A program made the translations under genes and the position numbers. The notes under the pieces were generated by a model. It saw nothing but the letters and a program-made list of their open reading frames with translations, did no database searches and was not told where the DNA came from. Shown one piece after another: positions 6,648-12,025 of a stretch of 12,621 nt of DNA. Source of the DNA: Deltaproteobacteria bacterium (GTDB taxonomy: Bacteria; Desulfobacterota; Deferrisomatia; Deferrisomatales; Deferrisomataceae); contig JAADGT010000227.1 in NCBI GenBank assembly GCA_013152215.1, positions 1 to 12,621 of the forward strand, written 5' to 3'. Position 1 is the stretch's first letter. The number at the start of each line of letters is the position of its first letter.

Positions 6648-7435
6648 GACGGTGGACGGCCGCCCTGGTGCAGATGGCGTTGGCGGAGGGTGCGGTGGAC
6701 CGCAACCTGGACCACGCCCTGGACCTGGCCGCCGGGGAGGGGGGCGCCGACCTGGTGGTGTTCCCGGAGCTGTTCACCACGGGTTATGCTTTGGAGCGGG
6801 CGGCCGAGCTGGCCCGCCAGGGGCCCGGCACCCTCGAACTGCTCGGCCGGTGGGCCCGCTCGAGCGGGGTTCGGGTAGCCGGAACCCTGCTCCATCCCTG
6901 GGCCGGCGGCGTGGCGAACGCCGCGTTCTTCGTGGAGGCCGACGGCCGGGTGCTCGACCTCTACCCCAAGGTTCACCGGTTCCGGCCCATGGACGAGCAC
7001 CGATACCTGGAGGCGGGGACCTCGCCCCGGGTGTGGGACACCTCCCTGGGCAGGCTGGCCGTGGCGGTCTGTTACGACCTGAGGTTTCCGGTGTTCTGCC
7101 ACCGGCTGGCGCTGTCGGGAGCCGTCGCCCTGGTGGTGCCGGCCGAGTGGCCCCGGCCCCGCACCCGCCATTGGGAGGTTCTTCTGGAGGCCCGCGCGGT
7201 CGAGGGGGCCTGGTGGGTGCTGGGCGCGAACCGGGTGGGCGAGGGACGGGACGCCCGGTTCGAGGGATCGAGCCGGGTGGTGGACCCCTGGGGCCGGGTG
7301 GTGGCCTGCCTGGGAGACGATGAGGGCGCGATCGTGGCCGAGGTGGATCCGGCGCTGTCGGCCGAGGCCCGCACCCGCATCCCGGTGTTCGACGACCGGG
7401 TTCCCGCCCTGGACGACCCCTCTCCCCTCTCGTGA
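6644..7435 (+). CDS. Carbon-nitrogen hydrolase (nitrilase superfamily, omega-amidase-like)
   Basis: Cytoplasmic hydrolase of amide or related C-N bonds using a Glu-Lys-Cys triad. In this 263-residue protein the triad is Glu42 in VVFPELFTTGY, Lys109 in YPKVHRF and Cys143 in VAVCYDLRFP. The FPELFTTGY and YDLRFP signatures and the MDEHRYLEAG segment after the lysine resemble YafV/Nit2-type omega-amidases, which clear alpha-ketoglutaramate and similar products. The substrate is not provable from sequence. ATG 6644 overlaps the helicase TGA (ATGA), with GGGGG 8 nt upstream, so translation is probably coupled to the helicase. A functional link between the two is not obvious. The open frame extends far upstream (to 4556), but that part is only the helicase gene read in another frame. 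Confidence 0.9.
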   Translation: MRRWTAALVQMALAEGAVDRNLDHALDLAAGEGGADLVVFPELFTTGYALERAAELARQGPGTLELLGRWARSSGVRVAGTLLHPWAGGVANAAFFVEADGRVLDLYPKVHRFRPMDEHRYLEAGTSPRVWDTSLGRLAVAVCYDLRFPVFCHRLALSGAVALVVPAEWPRPRTRHWEVLLEARAVEGAWWVLGANRVGEGRDARFEGSSRVVDPWGRVVACLGDDEGAIVAEVDPALSAEARTRIPVFDDRVPALDDPSPLS

Positions 7436-7510
7436 GGCCTCCTCCCCCGGCGAGCCGCACCGGCTCCTGTCCGGATCCGGCTCCCTCCCCCCACCGATCG
7501 CAGGTTCTTC

Positions 7511-7539
7511 TTGACACGCTGTTTGCGGTCCGTTAGCGT
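7511..7539 (+). promoter_or_regulatory. Promoter of the tetR-panE cluster
   Basis: A perfect TTGACA (7511-7516), an exact 17-nt spacer and TAGCGT (7534-7539, 3/6) place the start point near 7546. That is inside the palindromic operator at 7544-7559 and about 30 nt before the regulator ATG. This is the clearest regulated promoter in the window. Confidence 0.72.
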
Positions 7540-7543
7540 TCTG

Positions 7544-7559
7544 CCGAACGGCCGTTCGG
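7544..7559 (+). promoter_or_regulatory. Perfect 16-bp palindromic operator, probably bound by the adjacent TetR protein
   Basis: CCGAACGGCCGTTCGG reads the same on both strands. It covers the predicted transcription start just downstream of the -10 box, where a bound repressor would block initiation. Length, symmetry and position before a TetR-family gene are typical of autoregulated TetR operators. Binding is inferred, not shown. Confidence 0.75.
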
Positions 7560-7576
7560 TTGAGAAAGGGGTGAAC

Positions 7577-8179
7577 ATGGCGGAGAGAAGGCGGTTGCGG
7601 CCCGACCTTCGGCGGCAGCAGATCCTGGAGGCTGCCGTCCGGATCTTTTACGAACAGGGGTATGAAGCGGCGAGCCTCCGGGACCTGGCCGAGCGGGTGG
7701 GGATCAACAAGGCCACCGTGTACCACTACTTCGAGAGCAAGGAGGACATCCTCTACCACATCGTGGACCGGGTGGGGGGGGAGCTGCTCGAGGGCGTGCG
7801 CGAGGCGTTCGAGGCCGGCGGGCCGCCCCTGGAGATGCTCGAGCGGATGATCCGGTTCCAGATCGGGTACATGGAGCACCACGTCGAGGAGATCAAGGTG
7901 CTGGTGGAGGAGAAGAAGAGCCTCCGGCCCGACCTCTACAAACACGTCCGCCGGACCGAGGCCGAGATCCTGCGGCTGTACAAGGAGGTGCTGGAACGGT
8001 GCGTGCGTGCGGGCCGGGTGAGGCCCGTGCACATCACCACGGCGGCCTTCGGCATCCTGGGGCAGATCAACTGGTTCTATCACTGGTACCGGCCCGACGG
8101 GCCCCTCAGCATCGGTCAGCTGGCCGACGAGGTGGTGGGGCAGCTGTTCCACGGGCTGCTCCCCCGCCAGGGGGGGTGA
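7577..8179 (+). CDS. TetR/AcrR-family transcriptional regulator
   Basis: A 200-residue repressor-type protein. The N-terminal helix-turn-helix (about 13-60) has the TetR signature: RRQQILEAAVRIFYEQGYEAAS, then LRDLAERVGINKATVYHYFESKEDIL. The C-terminal ligand domain ends in GQINWFYHWYRPDGPLSIGQLADEVVGQLFHGL. A W/Y-rich RPDGPLS segment of this kind is typical of regulators of fatty-acid or acyl-CoA catabolism (KstR2/FadR-like C-domains), so an acyl-CoA effector is plausible but inferred. ATG 7577 is preceded by AAAGGGG about 5 nt upstream and begins just before the domain. An in-frame TTG at 7511 lies in the promoter -35 and is rejected. panE follows 45 nt downstream on the same strand and is the likely target along with the gene itself. 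Confidence 0.92.
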   Translation: MAERRRLRPDLRRQQILEAAVRIFYEQGYEAASLRDLAERVGINKATVYHYFESKEDILYHIVDRVGGELLEGVREAFEAGGPPLEMLERMIRFQIGYMEHHVEEIKVLVEEKKSLRPDLYKHVRRTEAEILRLYKEVLERCVRAGRVRPVHITTAAFGILGQINWFYHWYRPDGPLSIGQLADEVVGQLFHGLLPRQGG

Positions 8180-8224
8180 GCCCGGGCCGAGGGACGCCGC
8201 CGCGCTTGAGGGAGGAGATCGTCC

Positions 8225-9199
8225 ATGAGAATCGGGATCGTGGGAGCCGGCGTGCTCGGCTCCATCTTCGGAAGTCTGCTGAGCCAGAAGGGATTCGACG
8301 TCACCCTGGTGGAGGTGCTCGAGGAGCGGGTGCGGCTCATCGAGCGGGAGGGGCTGTGGGTTCAGATGCCGGACGGGAGCCGCGTGCACACCCGGGTGGC
8401 GATCACCTCGGACCCGGCTCGGGTGGGGGTGCAGGACGTGGTCATGGTGTGCGTGAAGGGGTACCACACCGCGTCGGCGATCCGGGGCGCCCTGCCCATG
8501 GTCGGACCCGATACGGTGGTGCTATCGGTGCAGAACGGTCTGGGCAATCTGGAGACCCTCGCCGAGGTGGTGGGACCCGAGCGGGTCGTGGGAGGGATCA
8601 CCGCCCACTCGGGCATGCCCGTGGGCATGAACGAGGTGCGCTACGTGGGCGGGCTGGGCCCGCTCCTGGTGATCGGGCCCTACGACGGAGTACGCCGACC
8701 CGGCTTCGAGCGGCTGGTGGCGGCCCTGCGGCAAGCCGGGCTCGACGTGCACGACGTGGACGACATCAATCCGGTGATCTGGAAGAAGCTGATCGCCAAC
8801 GTGGCCACCAACTGCGTGGCCGCCCTGACCGGGCTGCGGGGCGGCGAGGCCGTCAAGCACGAGCCCACGGTGAACCTGATCCGCGCCCTGGCCGAGGAGC
8901 TGGCCCAGGTGGCCCGGGCCAAGGGGATCGACTTCCCCGAGCTGGAAAACCCCGGGGAGTTCGCCCTGAAGGCGTTTGCGGGCACCAAGGACAACAAGGT
9001 GTCCATGCTCCAGGACGTGGAGGCCGGCCGGCCCACCGAGATCGGCAACCTGAACGAGGTGATCGTGCGGGAGGGGCAGCGGCTCGGGATCCCCACGCCG
9101 TACAACCAGGCGGTGACCTGGCTGGTGAGGGGCGTGGAGGAACGCAACCGGCTGCGCATGGAGCGCATGGAGACCGAGGGGGCCGCCCGGAAGGCGTGA
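8225..9199 (+). CDS. panE: 2-dehydropantoate 2-reductase (ketopantoate reductase, PanE/ApbA family)
   Basis: NADPH-dependent enzyme that reduces ketopantoate to pantoate for pantothenate and CoA synthesis; the family also includes reductases for other 2-oxo acids. The 324-residue protein has the Rossmann motif GAGVLGS (7-13), VKGYHT (77-82) and SVQNGLGN (101-108). The WKKLIAN block gives Lys188 aligned with the catalytic lysine and Asn192. Glu272 in DVEAGRPTEI aligns with the catalytic glutamate, followed by GIPTPYNQ (288-295). All key residues are kept. GGAGGAG lies about 7 nt before ATG 8225. It sits 45 nt after a TetR regulator and 4 nt before a small conserved gene, suggesting one operon. 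Being under a possible acyl-CoA-type TetR rather than beside panB/panC leaves room for another oxo-acid substrate. Confidence 0.9.
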   Translation: MRIGIVGAGVLGSIFGSLLSQKGFDVTLVEVLEERVRLIEREGLWVQMPDGSRVHTRVAITSDPARVGVQDVVMVCVKGYHTASAIRGALPMVGPDTVVLSVQNGLGNLETLAEVVGPERVVGGITAHSGMPVGMNEVRYVGGLGPLLVIGPYDGVRRPGFERLVAALRQAGLDVHDVDDINPVIWKKLIANVATNCVAALTGLRGGEAVKHEPTVNLIRALAEELAQVARAKGIDFPELENPGEFALKAFAGTKDNKVSMLQDVEAGRPTEIGNLNEVIVREGQRLGIPTPYNQAVTWLVRGVEERNRLRMERMETEGAARKA

Positions 9200-9203
9200 G
9201 GTC

Positions 9204-9449
9204 GTGGAGATCCAGGTCGAGTGTTACGCGGGGTACCGCGGAGAGGAGCGGCCGGTCCGGTTTCGGATCGGCCGCCGTCGCGTCGAGGTCCGTGAGGTCC
9301 TGGACCGGTGGTGGGGCCCGGACCACCGGTACTTCAAGGTGCTGGGAGAGGACGGGGCCGTGTACATCCTGCGCCTGGACCTGGAGACCGGCGGGTGGGA
9401 GCTGACGCTGTACGATCGCCGCGTTGACGGACCCGGAGGCCGGCGGTAG
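9204..9449 (+). CDS. Small conserved protein of unknown function (81 aa)
   Basis: I do not recognise a function. The 81-residue product (GTG start at 9204) has a compact pattern: VECYAGYRGEERPVRF, then VEVREVLDRWWGPDHRYFKV, then DGAVYILRLDLETGGWELTLYD. This alternating beta-strand profile with conserved W, D and Y resembles small stand-alone domains found in many bacteria (DUF6504-like by impression). There is no signal peptide or membrane segment. GGAAGG lies about 9 nt upstream, inside the end of panE, and the gene starts 4 nt after the panE stop, so it is almost certainly co-transcribed with tetR-panE. Codon use matches its neighbours and the frame ends where the repeat zone begins. Confidence 0.75.
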   Translation: MEIQVECYAGYRGEERPVRFRIGRRRVEVREVLDRWWGPDHRYFKVLGEDGAVYILRLDLETGGWELTLYDRRVDGPGGRR

Positions 9450-9502
9450 GGTGCCAGCGATACCGCGTTGCGTTCCAACCGAGAGCCGTCGGGGCGCAGG
9501 AG

Positions 9503-9564
9503 CCGCCCGGCCGCCTAGCTGCCCAGCGGGCCGAAGGCCCCAGACCGACGACCAACAACCGAAG
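9503..9564 (+). repeat. Left octamer-hairpin-heptamer block of copy C
   Basis: Octamers CCGCCCGG, CCGCCTAG and CTGCCCAG (9503-9526) are followed by the hairpin GGGCC-GAA-GGCCC (9528-9540) and heptamers ACCGACG, ACCAACA, ACCGAAG (9544-9564), then TTACATG. It is a shorter version of the block at 9849-9933. Confidence 0.85.
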
Positions 9565-9647
9565 TTACATGAAAGTCTCTCAGGCCCCTGGAGGGCCGGG
9601 CAACGAGAAAGGGTAACGTTCAGTGATCCTGGGGCCTTGCCGGCGGC

Positions 9648-9826
9648 GGGGCATGGGGCCTGCGATTCAGGTGTCAGGGGCCAGAGGTCAGAAGGCAGGA
9701 GTTCGGGTAGAGTCCAAAAGCTGTGAGGAGCTTTACAAAACGTGGAAGGTTTTTTCCTGTCCACTGTCCTCTGAATTCTGGCCCCTGATACGGCCGCACG
9801 CGGCTCTCCAGCAGACCCCATGCCCC
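9648..9826 (+). repeat. Palindromic core of copy C, with mirrored heptamers
   Basis: GGGGCATGGGGCCTGC (9648-9663) pairs with GCAGACCCCATGCCCC (9811-9826) at 15 of 16 positions. Inside, five NNCAGNN heptamers (9666-9700) face five NCTGNNN heptamers (9756-9790) in opposite orientation. The core of about 55 nt holds a small hairpin AAAGCT-(6 nt)-AGCTTT (9717-9734). Heptamer number, phase and orientation equal those of copy A although the individual units differ. Confidence 0.85.
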
Positions 9827-9848
9827 GAGCTTTGGCGCGGTTCGAGAG

Positions 9849-9933
9849 CCGCCCGGCCGCTTAGCTGCCTAGCCGCCTAGCTGCCTAGCGGGCCGAAGGC
9901 CCCAGACCAACAACTGACGACCAACGACCGAAG
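9849..9933 (+). repeat. Right octamer-hairpin-heptamer block of copy C, abutting the cyclase
   Basis: Five octamers (9849-9888: CCGCCCGG, CCGCTTAG, CTGCCTAG, CCGCCTAG, CTGCCTAG) are followed by GGGCC-GAA-GGCCC (9890-9902), CAG, and four heptamers (9906-9933: ACCAACA, ACTGACG, ACCAACG, ACCGAAG). The last unit runs into TT and the GGGAGG ribosome-binding site of the next gene. Confidence 0.85.
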
Positions 9934-9948
9934 TTGGGAGGGGGTGCC

Positions 9949-10977
9949 ATGGACCCGTGCGGCGAGGCCCGGATTCTCGACAGCCTGGGGTGGGGGGTGC
10001 TGGTGGTGGGACGCTGGAGTCGGGTGATCCTGGCGTTCAACCGGCGCATGGAGGAGATCTCGGGCATCCCCAGGGCCGAGGCGGTGGGCCGGCCCGTGGC
10101 CGAGGTGTTCGGCCACCTGCGGGGGCTGGATCTGGAGTCCCTGGATGCCGAGATCCAGGCCACCGGCGGGTTCGAGGCCCGATCGGTGCGCCTGGAGCGG
10201 CCCGGGGGCGAGGTGGTGTACCGGCACCTGCGGGGCGACGTGCTCGACGGGGGGCAGGCCGGTGAGCCCGCCGTGGTCGTGAGCGTGCAGGACGTGACCG
10301 AGCGGGAGTTCCTGCGATGGTCCCTCACCCGATACCTGTCCCGGGAGGTGGTGGACCTGGTCCTGGGCCGGGCACGGGAGGGGCCGATCGAGGGGCGAGA
10401 GCTGGACGCGGCCGTGCTGGTGGCCGACATGAGGGGGTTCACGGGCACGGCCGAGGGACTCACCCCCGCCGAGCTGTTCGAGACCCTGAACGCCTACCTG
10501 GGCCCCATGGTGGAGGCCGTGACCCGGAACCGCGGCATGATCGATAAGTTCGTGGGCGACGGGTTCATGGCGGTGTTCGGGCTGGGCGCGGCCGCCGAGG
10601 GGGACGAGGCCACCCAGGCCCTGCGGGCGGCCTTGGAGCTGCGGGGCCGGGTGGACGAGGTGAGCCGCCATCGAGGGGACCGGGGGCTGCCCACGCTGGG
10701 TCTCGGGTTCGGTGTCCACTGGGGGCCGGCCCTGGCCGGAACGGTGGGGAGCGACCTGCGAATGGAGTACACCCTGGTCGGCGACACGGTGAACGTGGCC
10801 CACCGCATCCAGGCCCTGGCCGAGCCCGGCGAGATCCTGGTGACCCGGGCCGCCGCCCGGGCCGCGGCTCCGGGGTTCCGGTGGGGCGAGACCCGATGGG
10901 TGCGGGTGCGGGGGCGCAAGGCCCCGGTGAAGGTCGCCGCCCTCCTCGGGGAGGAGGGCGGCGGAGCGGGAGGCTAG
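9949..10977 (+). CDS. PAS domain plus class III (IIIb-type) adenylate cyclase
   Basis: Predicted soluble signalling enzyme making cAMP from ATP. Of 342 residues, about 8-118 form a PAS-like sensor ending in VVSVQDVTERE. A linker YLSREVVDLVLG (129-140) is typical of bacterial cyclases, and the catalytic domain spans about 150-332. Metal-binding Asp160 (VADMRGFT) and Asp204 (DKFVGDGFMAVFG) are present, as are the purine-selecting Lys200, the ribose-orienting Asn282 and transition-state Arg286 (VNVAHR). The second base-selecting position is Thr275 (YTLVGDT) instead of Asp; this Lys/Thr pair marks class IIIb enzymes, whose characterised members often respond to bicarbonate/CO2. No membrane segment. 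ATG 9949 follows GGGAGG by 7 nt; the in-frame TTG at 9934 lies in the repeat. The stop shares CTAG with convergent cysK. Confidence 0.93.
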   Translation: MDPCGEARILDSLGWGVLVVGRWSRVILAFNRRMEEISGIPRAEAVGRPVAEVFGHLRGLDLESLDAEIQATGGFEARSVRLERPGGEVVYRHLRGDVLDGGQAGEPAVVVSVQDVTEREFLRWSLTRYLSREVVDLVLGRAREGPIEGRELDAAVLVADMRGFTGTAEGLTPAELFETLNAYLGPMVEAVTRNRGMIDKFVGDGFMAVFGLGAAAEGDEATQALRAALELRGRVDEVSRHRGDRGLPTLGLGFGVHWGPALAGTVGSDLRMEYTLVGDTVNVAHRIQALAEPGEILVTRAAARAAAPGFRWGETRWVRVRGRKAPVKVAALLGEEGGGAGG

Positions 10978-11906
10978 ATCTGGAACAGCGGGGTGGAGAG
11001 GTAGCGCTCGCCGCTGTCGGGCAGCACCACCACGACCAGCTTGCCCTCGTTCTCCGGCCGGCCCGCCACCTTGAGGGCCGCGGCCACGGCCGCACCGCTG
11101 GAGATCCCGGAGATGATCCCCTCCTCCCGGGCCAGGCGCCGGGCGGTCTCGAACGCCTCGTCGTCCGTGACCTGGACCACCTCGTCCACCACCGACATGT
11201 CGAGCACGTCCGGCTTGAACCCGGCCCCGATGCCCTGGATCTTGTGGGGGCCCGGCACCCCACCCGAGAGCACGGGGGAGGCCGCCGGCTCCACGGCCAC
11301 CGATCGGATGGCCTTGCCCTTCTCCTGCTTGATGTATCGGCTCACGCCGGTGATGGTTCCCCCGGTGCCCACCCCCGACACCAGGATGTCGATCTTGCCC
11401 TCGGTGTCGTTCCAGATCTCCGGGCCGGTGGTCTTGAAGTGGATCTCCGGGTTGGCAGGGTTCTTGAACTGGTTGGGCATGAAGTAGCGTTCGGGGTCCG
11501 AGTCCACGATCTCCTGGGCCTTCCGGATCGCCCCGCCCATGCCCTCGCTGCCGGGGGTCAGCACGAGCTCGGCGCCGAACGCGGCGAGCATCTTGCGGCG
11601 CTCCATGCTCATGGTCTCGGGCATGGTCAGGATCAGCCGGTACCCCCGGGCGGCGCACACGTAGGAGAGGGCGATGCCGGTGTTCCCGCTGGTGGGCTCC
11701 ACCACGGTCACACCGGGTTTCACGAGCCCCTTCTGCTCCGCGTCCCAGATCATCGAGGCCCCGATTCGGCACTTGACCGAGTAGGCGGGGTTCCTTCCCT
11801 CTATCTTGGCCGCCACCGTGGCCTTCAGGCCCTGGGTCAGGCGGTTCAACCGGATGAGGGGGGTGTTTCCGATGCTCAGGCTGTTGTCCTCGAAGATGCG
11901 GGCCAT
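10974..11906 (-). CDS. cysK: Cysteine synthase A (O-acetylserine sulfhydrylase)
   Basis: PLP enzyme that joins sulfide and O-acetylserine to make cysteine in the cytoplasm. The 310-residue protein carries the PLP lysine Lys45 in NPAYSVKCRIG and the substrate loop PTSGNTG (71-77). It also has the phosphate-binding GTGGT (180-184), KIQGIGAGF (222-230), the ISSGAA loop (268-273) holding the PLP pyridine serine, and PDSGERYLST (296-305). This is a complete CysK rather than CysM or cystathionine beta-synthase: the length is normal and there is no CBS domain. ATG at 11906 is preceded by GGAGGAG about 5 nt upstream. It probably has its own promoter (11983-12009). The 3' end meets the cyclase with no room for a terminator between them. 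No sulfate assimilation genes are adjacent within the window. Confidence 0.97.
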   Translation of the reverse strand: MARIFEDNSLSIGNTPLIRLNRLTQGLKATVAAKIEGRNPAYSVKCRIGASMIWDAEQKGLVKPGVTVVEPTSGNTGIALSYVCAARGYRLILTMPETMSMERRKMLAAFGAELVLTPGSEGMGGAIRKAQEIVDSDPERYFMPNQFKNPANPEIHFKTTGPEIWNDTEGKIDILVSGVGTGGTITGVSRYIKQEKGKAIRSVAVEPAASPVLSGGVPGPHKIQGIGAGFKPDVLDMSVVDEVVQVTDDEAFETARRLAREEGIISGISSGAAVAAALKVAGRPENEGKLVVVVLPDSGERYLSTPLFQI

Positions 11907-11947
11907 GGGACTCCTCCGGGTAGAAGTTGGGTCGGCGTTGCGCCGGC

Positions 11948-11962
11948 GAGGGTAGCACCCTC
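11948..11962 (-). other. Short leader hairpin upstream of cysK
   Basis: GAGGGT (11948-11953) and ACCCTC (11957-11962) pair perfectly around a 3-nt loop, in the predicted 5' leader of cysK between the promoter and the ribosome-binding site. There is no U tract, so it is not a terminator. It may stabilise the mRNA or be incidental; no known riboswitch architecture was recognised. Confidence 0.4.
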
Positions 11963-11982
11963 CGGCCGCGTTGCAAGGGGAG

Positions 11983-12009
11983 CTTATACGAACCCACTCA
12001 GTCGGTCAA
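11983..12009 (-). promoter_or_regulatory. Candidate promoter of cysK
   Basis: On the minus strand TTGACC (12009-12004) and TATAAG (11988-11983) each match consensus at 5 of 6 bases. The spacer is 15 nt, shorter than ideal. This A/T-richer stretch lies just after the polyferredoxin stop and would give a leader of about 70 nt. The short spacer could mean activator dependence. Confidence 0.5.
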
Positions 12010-12025
12010 GAAAGATGAAAGTTTG

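Larger units (their letters stand above)
9482..9937 (+). repeat. Composite intergenic repeat, copy C (most complete)
   Basis: Fills the gap between the small gene and the cyclase. The left block (9503-9564) has three octamers, GGGCC-GAA-GGCCC (9528-9540) and three ACCRACG-type heptamers. GAAGTTACATGAAAGTC follows, then a flank from 9579 (TCAGGCCCCTGGAGGGCC), a palindrome (9648-9826), a right flank GAGCTTTGGCG and GAGAGCCG. The right block (9849-9933) has five octamers, the same hairpin (9890-9902) and four heptamers ending GAAGTT. The two blocks are direct repeats flanking the palindrome. The 3' edge touches the cyclase Shine-Dalgarno GGGAGG at 9936. Modules and order match copy A. Confidence 0.82.

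Noticed and set aside
7452..7466. Terminator after the nitrilase gene
   Set aside because: GAGCCG-CAC-CGGCTC forms a 6-bp hairpin, but no T tract follows, so rho-independent termination is not supported.
6434..8467. 677-codon minus-strand open frame
   Set aside because: It is antisense to the nitrilase, tetR and panE genes, has low-complexity His/Pro/Gly composition and no domain.
9934..9948. TTG start at 9934 for the cyclase
   Set aside because: It falls in the repeat end and the Shine-Dalgarno itself; ATG 9949 has GGGAGG at proper spacing.
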